Below, piece after piece: positions 6,654-14,342 of a stretch of DNA of 25,966 nt. Both the position numbers and the translations under genes were made by a program. How positions within the stretch are numbered: position 1 is the first letter of the stretch; the number at the start of each line of letters is the position of its first letter. The DNA comes from CAZMGG01 sp964565715 (GTDB lineage: Bacteria > Planctomycetota > UBA1135 > UBA2386), in contig CAZMGG010000080.1 of assembly GCA_964565715.1 (NCBI GenBank), positions 1 to 25,966 on the forward strand. The letters are read 5' to 3'. The notes below the pieces were generated by a model. It made no database searches. It had not been told where the DNA came from and saw only the letters and a list, made by a program, of their open reading frames with translations.

Positions 6654-8909
6654 CTAGTGGCAGACCCGGATGCGGATGCCGTCGGAGCACGACAGCAGGC
6701 CGCCCGGCGAGCCCATGTCCAGCGCCAGCACCTGGCCGAACAGGTCCAGATTGTCGAGCGCCGGCGTGTTGGGCACCGCCTGGTTCCAGGCCGCGGCGCC
6801 GATGCCCGGCAGCCCCGGCGTGCCGCTGGCCAGCCCGAACAGGAAGGCGGCGTTGGTCGAATCGATCAGCGCCGTGATGCCGAAGGTCGGGACAGCCGCC
6901 GGTCCGGTGGAGATGCCGAGGAACAGGGGCGCGCCGCCGAGCAGCGCGCCGGCCTGGATCTGGAAGGTCGTGCCGAGCGAGGGCGGCGCCGACAGGGCGA
7001 TCTGCGGCACGATGCTGCCGGTGCCCGGCGTGCCGGCGCCATAGTGCCGGGCCGGCACACGGTCGCTCAGCGCGAACAGCTCGACGTCGTCCAGGTTCCA
7101 GCCGCCCGACACGTTGCTGCCGTTGGTCTGCAGCTCGAAGCGGATGGTGACGGTGCCGGCGGTGTTGGTGATGGCGCCGACGTCGTAGTCGACCTGGGTC
7201 CAGGCGGTGTCGCGCAACGCGCCGCCGTTCTGCCAGACGAGGATGCCGTTCACCAGCAGCCGGGCGCTGTCGCCGTTCTGGACCGACAGCCAGCGCTGGA
7301 AGCGCAACCGGATGCCCTGGGCGCCGTTGGTCGGGATCGCCGGCGACTGCAGCCAGTTGTTGACGTTGTTGGCGTAGCTGCCGTTCCAGCCGCTGCCGCC
7401 GAGGTCGTTGCCCCAGACGTTGCTGCCGGAGAACGCCGCGCCGGGATCGGACCAGCCGACGCCGCCCGACGTGCCCGACCGCCCGGCCGGCGTGCCGCGC
7501 TGCCAGTCGTCCTGGCCACCCACCATGCCGTGGGTCCAGCCGAGATCGGTCTCCAGGTCGTCGGCGAAGACCTGCACCACCGTGCCCACCCCGAACTCGT
7601 GGTCGCCGACCGGCGGGCTGCTGCGCGAGCCGTTGCTGTCGTTGGCGGTGATCCGGTACGCCACCGTCGAGGGCGCGTACTGCCCGGGGATGCTGGCCCG
7701 ATACAGATCGTTGCCGAGCGGCGTCATCGGCACCTGGGTGCTGGCGCCGCCGTTCACCGACCAGGACAGGACCGCGCTGGACAGCCCCTGGGTCGAGGCG
7801 ATCGTGGCGTCCACCACGTACGGGCCGTCCTCGTCCTCGGTGCCGGCCAGCGGCGTGTGCGCCAGCTGGATGGTCGGCAGGTTGAGCCGGACGATGTAGA
7901 GCCCGGTCGAGATGTCGTTGACGTAGATGTTGCCCGACGGCTGGAACGGGTACACGCCCCAGGCGCCGTTGAAGCCGCCGGAAGCGCCGGGCCAGGTGTC
8001 GTAGGACGCCACCTCCACCGGGTTGCTCGGGTCGCTGATGTCGATGCAGCGGTAGCCCTCGGTGTACCACGAGACGTGGCACAGGTTGCCGGTGATGTAG
8101 GCGTTGTGCGGGATCGAGGTGCTGTTCGGCGTGAACTGGCCGAGCGGCACCGGGTTCGACTTGTTGGTGATGTCGAAGAACTGCACCACGCCGCCGGCGC
8201 GCTCGTCGGTGGTCACGCAGACCGTGCCCGCCGCGTTCGGCCAGGCGTTGTGGGTGAAGCTGGACGGCGTCGGGCTGTTGCTGAGGCTCACGTGCGGCCA
8301 CGACGAGGCGTCGTAGATCCGCAGGTTGCCGTTGTAGATCATCGAGCCGTAGACGTAGCCGTTCTCCACGCACAGATCGTGGAAGTAGTTGCTGTTGCCG
8401 CTGCTGGTGAGATGGCCGACGTAGGGCGGGTTGGTGGGATTGGCGGCGAGGTCGAACACCGGCGTGCCGGTGTTGGTGCCGGCGCAGTAGAGCTTGCCGG
8501 TGCCGGTGTCGATGCAGACGTTGTGGCAGTTGGTGAAGTACTGGGAGCCGAACACGCCGAGGCTGACCGGGCTGTCGGGATTGGTCAGGTCGATGATCAT
8601 GAAGCCCGACCCGGACTCGGTGACCACGTAGGCGTAGCTCTGGTAGGTGCGGATGTCGCGCCAGGTGGAACTGGCCCATGGGAACCAGCCTCGCTCGACC
8701 GGACTGGCCGGATTGGTGCAGTCGATGACCACCGTGCCGGTGGTGGCGCCCAGCAGGCAGTACTCCTTGCCATTGGGGGCGCGATAACCCCACACGTCGT
8801 TGTAGGGCCCGTGCTGGTTGTGCGTGCCGAGCAGCACGCAGTTGGTCCCCTGGGCGGGGACCGAGGAGGCGGCGATCGCGAGGATCGCGCCGAACGTTCG
8901 GATGGACAT
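6654..8909 (-). CDS. Choice-of-anchor B / LVIVD beta-propeller secreted protein, copy 1
   Basis: A 751-residue exported protein. The signal peptide is residues 1-20 (MSIRTFGAILAIAASSVPAQ). Residues ~22-345 form the LVIVD-repeat beta-propeller of the choice-of-anchor B family: repeated hydrophobic-VIDCTNPASPV / MIIDLTNPDSPV units, with conserved histidine motifs GTHN, NCHN, HD, THNAWP, PHNAY and CHVSWYTEG. Residues ~355-440 look like an Ig-like beta domain. Residues ~445-622 form a jelly-roll domain (DDLETDLGWTHG ... NNWLQSPAIP ... GWNLDDVELF) like those next to secreted peptidases. The last 129 residues are the shared C-terminal module, ending RIRVCH. Function is unknown. It follows its paralog on the same strand with 232 bases between, in which a TATCCT -10-like element (9097-9102) suggests an own promoter. 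Starts further upstream add no signal-like sequence. Confidence 0.9.
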   Translation of the reverse strand: MSIRTFGAILAIAASSVPAQGTNCVLLGTHNQHGPYNDVWGYRAPNGKEYCLLGATTGTVVIDCTNPASPVERGWFPWASSTWRDIRTYQSYAYVVTESGSGFMIIDLTNPDSPVSLGVFGSQYFTNCHNVCIDTGTGKLYCAGTNTGTPVFDLAANPTNPPYVGHLTSSGNSNYFHDLCVENGYVYGSMIYNGNLRIYDASSWPHVSLSNSPTPSSFTHNAWPNAAGTVCVTTDERAGGVVQFFDITNKSNPVPLGQFTPNSTSIPHNAYITGNLCHVSWYTEGYRCIDISDPSNPVEVASYDTWPGASGGFNGAWGVYPFQPSGNIYVNDISTGLYIVRLNLPTIQLAHTPLAGTEDEDGPYVVDATIASTQGLSSAVLSWSVNGGASTQVPMTPLGNDLYRASIPGQYAPSTVAYRITANDSNGSRSSPPVGDHEFGVGTVVQVFADDLETDLGWTHGMVGGQDDWQRGTPAGRSGTSGGVGWSDPGAAFSGSNVWGNDLGGSGWNGSYANNVNNWLQSPAIPTNGAQGIRLRFQRWLSVQNGDSARLLVNGILVWQNGGALRDTAWTQVDYDVGAITNTAGTVTIRFELQTNGSNVSGGWNLDDVELFALSDRVPARHYGAGTPGTGSIVPQIALSAPPSLGTTFQIQAGALLGGAPLFLGISTGPAAVPTFGITALIDSTNAAFLFGLASGTPGLPGIGAAAWNQAVPNTPALDNLDLFGQVLALDMGSPGGLLSCSDGIRIRVCH

Positions 8910-9141
8910 GGGTGTCGGTGGGGCGTGGCAGGGATCCGCCCAGGGCCCCGAGGGGCGTCCGGGCGGAGGGAGGATCAGCGCCGCCATCCGAGCCGATGAC
9001 GCCGGGCCGCAACACCAGGGAAGCCACCGCGACTGCTGCGCCCCGGCGCGGGACCGGGGACACACCGTTCATCAGTCGGAACAACGAAGCGCTCCCAGGA
9101 TACCGCGGCGGACCGGGGCCGGCCACCACGGGCCTGGACAC

Positions 9142-11397
9142 TCAGTGGCAGACGCGGATGCGCACGCCGCCGGTGCTGCTGAGCACGCCGCCCACCGCGC
9201 CCGCATCGAGGAACAGGGCCTGCGCGAACAGGTCCAGGTTGTCGAGCACGGCGTTGTTGGGCACCGACTGGTTCCAGCTCGCGGTCCCCGCGCCCGGCAC
9301 GCCGAAGCCGCCGTTGGCGAGCCCGAACACGAACGCCGCGCCGTTCGGATCGATCAGGGCGGTGATGCCGAAGGTCGGCAGGCTGGCCGGCTGCAGCGCC
9401 AGCCCCAGGAAGCCCGGCGCGCCGCCGAGGACCGCCGTGGCCTGCACCTGGAAGGTGGTGCCCAGCGAAGGCGGCGCCGACAGGGCGATCTGCGGCACGA
9501 CGCTGCCGGTGCCGGCGGTGCCCGCACCGTAGTGGCGGGCCGGCACGCGATCGCTGAACGCGTAGATCTCCAGGTCGTCCCAGTTCCAGCCCCCCGACAC
9601 CGTCGAGCCGTTGGTCTGCAGCTCGAAACGGACCGTCAGGCTGCTGGCGGCGTTGGCGATGGCGGCGATGTCCAGGTCGATGCCGGTCCATGCCGTGTCG
9701 CGCAGGGCGCCGCTGCTCTGCCACAGCACGCTGCCGTTGAGCAGCAGCCGGGCGGTGTCGCCGTTGGCGACGCCGAGCCAGCGCTGGAAGCGCAGCCGCA
9801 GGCCCTGGGCGCCGCCGGTCGGGATCGCCGGCGACTGCAGCCAGTTGTTGACGTTGTTGGGGTAGCTGCCGTTGAAGGTCGAGCCGCCCAGGTCATTGCC
9901 CCAGACGGCGGTGCCCGACGCGGCGGCGTTGGGATCGGACCAGCCCTGCCCGCCGGACGTGCCCGACCGCCCCATCGGCGTGCCGCGCTGCCAGTCGTCC
10001 TGGCCGGTGACGAGGCCGTGGGTCCAGCCGCGATCGATCTCGCAGTCGTCGGCCCACACCTGCAGGAACGCCCCCACCTTGAACTCGTGATCGCCCGTGG
10101 CGGGGCTGCTGATGCTGCCATTGGCGTCGTTCCCGGTGACGCGGTAGCGGACCGTGGCCGGCGCGTACTGGCCCGGGATGCTGGCCCGATACAGGTCGCC
10201 GCCCATCGCCGTCATCGGCACCTGGGTCGGCGCGCCGCCGCCCACCGACCACTGCAGCACCGCCGACGACAGCCCGACCGACGAGCTGATCGTCGCGTCG
10301 ACGACGTACGGGCCGTCCTCGTCCTGGGTGTTCCCCAGCGGCGCGTGCGCGACGTTCACCGTCGGCAGGTTCAACCGGACGATGTACAGCCCGGTGCTGA
10401 TGTCCATGATGTAGATGTTGCCCGACGGCTGGAACGGATAGACGCCCCAGGCGCCGTTGAAGCCGCCGGACGCGCCCGGCCAGGTGTCGTAGCTGGCGAT
10501 CTCCACCGGGTTGTTCGGGTCGGTGATGTCGAGGCAGATGTAGCCCTCGGTGTACCACGACACGTGACAGAGGTTGCCGATGATGTAGGCGTTGTGCGGG
10601 ATCGACGCGGCGTTGGTGGTGTACTGGCCGAGCGGCACCGGCGCCGCCTTGTTGGAGATGTCGTAGAACTTCACCACCGCGCCGGCCCGCTCGTCGGTGG
10701 TCGCCAGGATCGTGTGATTGGCGTTGGGCCAGGCGTTGTGGGTGAAGGCCGACGGCGTCGTCGTGTTGCTCAGCGTGGTCAGCGGGAAGGTGCTGAGGTC
10801 GAGGATCCGCAGCTGGCCGTTGTAGATCATCGACGCGTAGCCGTAGCCATTGCTGGCGTGGAAGTCGTGCCAGTAGTTGGACTGGCCGGACGGCGAGGCG
10901 ATGCCGACGTAGGTCGGGCTCTGCGGCGTCACCGACGCGTCGAACACCACGGTGCCGGCGTTGGTGCCGTTGCAGTACACGCGGCCGGTGCCCTGATCGA
11001 CGGTGATGGTGTGGCAGTTGTTGAAGTACTGCGCGCCGACGGTGCCGACCAGCACCGGCGCGTCGGCGTTGCTCAGGTCGATCACCTGGAAGCCGCCGGC
11101 GGCCTCGGTCACGACGTAGCAGTAGTTGCGGTACGTCATCAGCTCGCGCCAGGAGGAGTTGGCGCCGGGGATGAAGCCTCGCTCCACCGGCGCGGCTGGG
11201 TTGCTGCAGTCGATGACCGCGGTGCCGGAGTTGCTGCCGAGCAGCGCGTACTCCTTGCCGTTCGGGGCGACGTAGCCCCAGATGTTGGCGTAGGGCGTGT
11301 GCAGGTTGTGGGTGCCCAGCAGGACGCAGTTGACACCCTGGGCCAGGGCGGGAACGGCGGCCAGAACGAGGGCCGCCGCGAGGGTACGCAGGTGCAT
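9142..11397 (-). CDS. Choice-of-anchor B / LVIVD beta-propeller secreted protein, copy 2
   Basis: A 751-residue exported protein, exactly the length of the neighbour at 6654-8909 and clearly paralogous along its whole length (roughly two thirds identical by eye). The signal peptide is MHLRTLAAALVLAAVPALAQ. The LVIVD propeller follows (AVIDCSNPAAPV, QVIDLSNADAPV, CLDITDPNNPV), then an Ig-like region, a jelly-roll domain and the shared C-terminal module, ending RIRVCH. The block from SYDTWPGASGG to PFQPSGNIY is identical in both copies, as are the histidine motifs GTHN, NCH, THNAWP, IPHNAY and CHVSWYTEG. Role unknown; an extracellular binding or scaffold role is inference. A good sigma-70-like promoter lies about 60 bases upstream. 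The longer open frame to 11523 would add an Arg-rich segment before the signal peptide and read through that promoter, so it is rejected. Confidence 0.9.
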   Translation of the reverse strand: MHLRTLAAALVLAAVPALAQGVNCVLLGTHNLHTPYANIWGYVAPNGKEYALLGSNSGTAVIDCSNPAAPVERGFIPGANSSWRELMTYRNYCYVVTEAAGGFQVIDLSNADAPVLVGTVGAQYFNNCHTITVDQGTGRVYCNGTNAGTVVFDASVTPQSPTYVGIASPSGQSNYWHDFHASNGYGYASMIYNGQLRILDLSTFPLTTLSNTTTPSAFTHNAWPNANHTILATTDERAGAVVKFYDISNKAAPVPLGQYTTNAASIPHNAYIIGNLCHVSWYTEGYICLDITDPNNPVEIASYDTWPGASGGFNGAWGVYPFQPSGNIYIMDISTGLYIVRLNLPTVNVAHAPLGNTQDEDGPYVVDATISSSVGLSSAVLQWSVGGGAPTQVPMTAMGGDLYRASIPGQYAPATVRYRVTGNDANGSISSPATGDHEFKVGAFLQVWADDCEIDRGWTHGLVTGQDDWQRGTPMGRSGTSGGQGWSDPNAAASGTAVWGNDLGGSTFNGSYPNNVNNWLQSPAIPTGGAQGLRLRFQRWLGVANGDTARLLLNGSVLWQSSGALRDTAWTGIDLDIAAIANAASSLTVRFELQTNGSTVSGGWNWDDLEIYAFSDRVPARHYGAGTAGTGSVVPQIALSAPPSLGTTFQVQATAVLGGAPGFLGLALQPASLPTFGITALIDPNGAAFVFGLANGGFGVPGAGTASWNQSVPNNAVLDNLDLFAQALFLDAGAVGGVLSSTGGVRIRVCH

Positions 11398-11456
11398 AGG
11401 GAGAGGGGGGGGCCGGCAGGACGCGCGGACGGTGGGCAGCCGCCGCAAGCCCCGGC

Positions 11457-11485
11457 AAGCTACCGCCCGGAGTCGCCGCATCCAA
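11457..11485 (-). promoter_or_regulatory. Sigma-70-like promoter for beta-propeller copy 2
   Basis: On the minus strand TTGGAT (11480-11485) and TAGCTT (11457-11462) are separated by exactly 17 bases. The -10 ends about 60 bases before the ATG at 11397, giving a leader near 50 bases. This is one of the two best-matched promoters in the window. Confidence 0.45.
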
Positions 11486-11511
11486 TCCGGGGGAAGGCGC
11501 AGCGGGCTTCT

Positions 11512-11538
11512 GGCCCGGCGCAAGCGCTTCCCCGGGCC
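11512..11538 (-). terminator. Hairpin downstream of the phosphopantetheinyl transferase gene
   Basis: GGCCCGG (11512-11518) and CCGGGCC (11532-11538) pair perfectly over 7 bases, 4 bases after the stop of the gene ending at 11543. Part of the loop can pair too (CGC with GCG). No T-run follows. A 3'-end hairpin is plausible but not proven. Confidence 0.33.
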
Positions 11539-11542
11539 GGCG

Positions 11543-12295
11543 TCAGCCCAGGGTGAGGGCGAAGGTGCAGAGCCGCGGCCCGGGCCCGTGCACCGCCAAC
11601 GCCGCCACGTAGTCGGCGCCCGGCGACACGTCCTGCAGGCTCCACTCGCCCGGCCGACCGCTGCCCTCGCGGAAGGCCAGGAAGCGCGCCTCGCCGTCGA
11701 GACTCACGTCGAAGCCATCCAGCGACATGCTCAGGCCCTCGCCGACGGCCTTGATGTAGGCCTCCTTGCGGGTCCAGCACCGGTAGAAGCACTGCAGCCG
11801 CTGGTCTTGCGGCACCGCCCGCAGGGCCTCGAACTCGGCGGCGGTGAAGTGCCGCTTGGCGATCTCCAGGAAGCTCTCCAGATGGCGGACCTTCTCCAGG
11901 TCGATGCCGAGTTCGCGCCGCCCCACCGCCACCAGCGCCAGCTGGCCGGCGTGGCTCAGGTTGAAGAACCACTCACCCCGCCCGGCGCCCGCCGCGTCCA
12001 GGTAGGGCTTGCCCTTCGGGCCGTGCTGGAAGGCGAGTTCCTCCGGGCTCTCGCCGGTGTAGCCCCCGAGGATCGCCCGCAGGGCGCCGTGGGAGATGGC
12101 GTAGCGGCGCCGGTGGTCGAGGACGCGGAAGCGCTCCATCCGCTGCAGTTCGGCGGGGCAGAGCAGCGGCCGCAGCACCTCGGGGTCGCCGGTGAGCGGC
12201 ACCGCCCAGACGTGCACCTCGCCGTCCTCGAGGGCGATCTGGCCGGCGGAGGCCGGCTGGAAGCGGGAGTCGAACAGGGAACCGTCGGTGGCCAA
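11543..12295 (-). CDS. 4'-phosphopantetheinyl transferase, Sfp/Gsp type
   Basis: Transfers the phosphopantetheine arm of coenzyme A onto a carrier-protein serine, with Mg2+, in the cytoplasm. Family motifs are all present: FNLSHAG (residues 111-117), GIDLE (130-134, metal-binding Asp132 and Glu134) and the WTRKEAYIKAVGEGL helix (174-188, Lys177 and Glu178). At 250 residues it is the normal size for the two-domain Sfp type, so it could serve polyketide, peptide, polyunsaturated lipid or fatty acid carriers. No such synthase is in the window. The start is uncertain because no ATG is suitable. I chose the TTG at 12293-12295 because a TATCAT -10-like element ends 8 bases before it. A TTG at 12311-12313 would give six more residues. 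Confidence 0.9.
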   Translation of the reverse strand: MATDGSLFDSRFQPASAGQIALEDGEVHVWAVPLTGDPEVLRPLLCPAELQRMERFRVLDHRRRYAISHGALRAILGGYTGESPEELAFQHGPKGKPYLDAAGAGRGEWFFNLSHAGQLALVAVGRRELGIDLEKVRHLESFLEIAKRHFTAAEFEALRAVPQDQRLQCFYRCWTRKEAYIKAVGEGLSMSLDGFDVSLDGEARFLAFREGSGRPGEWSLQDVSPGADYVAALAVHGPGPRLCTFALTLG

Positions 12296-12303
12296 GCGGC
12301 GCG

Positions 12304-12309
12304 ATGATA
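12304..12309 (-). promoter_or_regulatory. -10-like element TATCAT before the phosphopantetheinyl transferase gene
   Basis: On the minus strand TTGCTATCATCG places TATCAT 8 bases before the proposed TTG start. The context GCTATCNTC also occurs before the gene at 16028. No clear -35 hexamer is seen. Confidence 0.3.
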
Positions 12310-12361
12310 GCAACCGCCGGCCACCGCCACAGTCGGGAGTCGCATCCGCGCCGGTTCCGCC

Positions 12362-14332
12362 TCACAGACGGACGCGGAACGGGCGCGCCGGCAGCCCCTG
12401 GCCGCTGCGCAGGTCCGCCACCGGCGCGGCCTCGAACGCGTAGCGGACCTCCACCACCGGCCGGTCCTCGTCCACCAGCAGGCGGACCCGGTTGCCCTCG
12501 ATGCGGGCCGCCACCGGCCGGAAGACCGCGTCGGCGGCGGCCACCGCGAAGCCGCGCGGCCCGTCGCCGTCGGCCTGTAGCCCGCCCACGGCGTGATCGA
12601 ACTCCAGCACCACCTCGCGGCCGCTGCGGACGGCGCGGGCCAGCACCGGCCCGTCGCAGACCAGGTCCTGCCGGCCGTAGGTCTTGACCAGGGCCTGCAG
12701 CGCCAGCCGTTCGCCCACCGCCTGCTTGTTGCCGGGATGGATGTCGCCGGGGTTGCCGACGTCGAGGGTCACCACCATGCCGGTGTGCGGCACCGCCAGC
12801 GCCGCCTGCTGCGCGTCGCGCAGCAGCGCCGCCTCGCCGGCGTCGCCGCCGTAGGCGAACGGCGCGATCTGCACGAAGTAGAACGGCTTCTCCGCCCCCC
12901 ACTTCTGCCGCCAGTCCCAGATCAGCAGCGGGAACAGCTCCCGGTACTGCTCGTGGCGCGTGCGGTTGGACTCGCCCTGGTACCAGCCGAAGCCGCGCAG
13001 CGCGAACGGCGCCAGCGGCGCGATCATGCCGTTGTGCAGCGCGCTCGGCGTGTGCTGGCTGATGCCGGCCCGCGGCCAGGGCGGCAGCTCGCGCATCGCC
13101 GGGCCCTGGCCCTGCCGCCAGGCGCCGGCCAGCGGCACCTCGGCGCCCGCCGCGCCCAGAGCCGGCCGCAGTCGCAGGTCCGCGGCCTTGCCGCCGAAGC
13201 CGCCCTCGCCCTGCGGATCCACCACCCGCACCGCCAGCATCGTGGTGCCGCCGCGGACGATGCTGCCGGGCACGCGGTAGCTGCGCGGCTCGGCGTGGTG
13301 GCCGAGGTCGTCGCGACCATCGACGCGCACGCCGGCGAAGAACACCGTGTCCATGTCGTCGATCGGGCCGAGGTCGAGCAGCAGGTCCTGGCCGGCCCAC
13401 TCCGGCGGCACCGCCACCGGCCGCCGATACCAGGCCACGCCATCGAAGTCGCCGAGGCCGAGCTTCGTCCAGTTGGCCGGCAGCTCCACCACCGGCCACG
13501 CCGCGTCGTCGAAGTCGGCCCGTTCGGGCCCGCGCCCCTCGGCGTCCCGGCCCTGCTGCTCGAGCGCCGCCCAGAACGCCGCCCGCTGCCGGCCCCGGGC
13601 GGCCGCCGCCGAGCCGTCCTGTTCGGCGGCCAGCGCCTGCAGCGCCTGGTCGAAGTCGCGCATCCGCCCCAGCCCCTCGGGCCCGGTCCAGGCCTCGGCG
13701 GTGGTGCCGCCCCAGGCGCTGACGACGATGCCGACCGGCACGCCCAGCTCGCGCTGCAGCGTGCGGCCGAAGTGCCAGCCCACCGCCGACAGCCGGCCCG
13801 CCACCGCCGGCGCGCTGCGGACCCAGGCGCCCTCGACGTCGGCAACCGGCGCCGGCGCCGCGCGCCGGGCGACGGTGAACACGCGCAGCGCCGGCAGGTC
13901 CGACTCGGCGACGAACCGCTCGTGGCCGTCGCTGCCGCCGTGGCCGCGCTGCGGCGCCAGCGTCCATTCCATGTTGGACTGCCCGGAGCACAGCCACACC
14001 TCGCCCAGCACGACGTCGCGCAGGACCCGCTGCTCGCCGCCGGCCGCCACCACCACGTCGAACGGCCTGCCGTCGGCCTTCGGCGCCCGGAACCGGGCCT
14101 CCCAGCGACCGGTGGCGTCGACGCCCATGCCGTAGGGCTCGACCAGCCACGGCACCTCGATGCTGAGGTCCGAGCCGGGCTTCGCGCGCCCCCAGAACAC
14201 CACCTCGCCGTCCTGCTGCAGCACCATGTGGTCGCCGAAGATGGCCGGCAGCCAGAGGGTGGCGGCCGGCGCCGGATCCTGTGCAGGCAGGCCGGCGAGC
14301 AGGCAGCCGAGGAGGACGATCGATGCGCGCAT
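12362..14332 (-). CDS. Sialate O-acetylesterase family protein (SGNH/SASA)
   Basis: A 656-residue exported esterase, expected to remove O-acetyl groups from sialic acids or from other acetylated glycans such as plant or algal polysaccharides. The signal peptide is MRASIVLLGCLLAGLPAQ. Catalytic features are LCSGQSNMEW (residues 114-123, nucleophile Ser119 in the SGNH reading), WYQGESN and DVGNPGDIHP, which supplies the Asp/His pair. Between the first two motifs lies a galactose-binding-like beta domain (LPANWTKLGL ... YRRPVAVP), a common insertion in bacterial members. The ATG at 14330-14332 directly follows an in-frame GTG; either could be used. The beta-helix gene ends only 10 bases upstream, so the two are probably one transcript, consistent with joint action on an external glycan (inference). 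Confidence 0.9.
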   Translation of the reverse strand: MRASIVLLGCLLAGLPAQDPAPAATLWLPAIFGDHMVLQQDGEVVFWGRAKPGSDLSIEVPWLVEPYGMGVDATGRWEARFRAPKADGRPFDVVVAAGGEQRVLRDVVLGEVWLCSGQSNMEWTLAPQRGHGGSDGHERFVAESDLPALRVFTVARRAAPAPVADVEGAWVRSAPAVAGRLSAVGWHFGRTLQRELGVPVGIVVSAWGGTTAEAWTGPEGLGRMRDFDQALQALAAEQDGSAAAARGRQRAAFWAALEQQGRDAEGRGPERADFDDAAWPVVELPANWTKLGLGDFDGVAWYRRPVAVPPEWAGQDLLLDLGPIDDMDTVFFAGVRVDGRDDLGHHAEPRSYRVPGSIVRGGTTMLAVRVVDPQGEGGFGGKAADLRLRPALGAAGAEVPLAGAWRQGQGPAMRELPPWPRAGISQHTPSALHNGMIAPLAPFALRGFGWYQGESNRTRHEQYRELFPLLIWDWRQKWGAEKPFYFVQIAPFAYGGDAGEAALLRDAQQAALAVPHTGMVVTLDVGNPGDIHPGNKQAVGERLALQALVKTYGRQDLVCDGPVLARAVRSGREVVLEFDHAVGGLQADGDGPRGFAVAAADAVFRPVAARIEGNRVRLLVDEDRPVVEVRYAFEAAPVADLRSGQGLPARPFRVRL

Positions 14333-14342
14333 CACGCCCGGA

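Noticed and set aside
5052..8999. A plus-strand frame of 1315 codons
   Set aside because: Antisense to the HEAT-VWA and propeller genes; Arg/His/Val-rich with no domain. The minus-strand genes have signal peptides and known domains.
8910..9141. Small gene or structured RNA in the largest intergenic gap
   Set aside because: No conserved frame or strong stem beyond short GC inverted repeats; only a -10-like TATCCT at 9097-9102 could be supported.
8818..11556. A plus-strand frame of 912 codons, similar to part of the 5052-8999 frame
   Set aside because: The similarity follows from the duplication of the propeller genes on the other strand, so it does not show an independent gene family.
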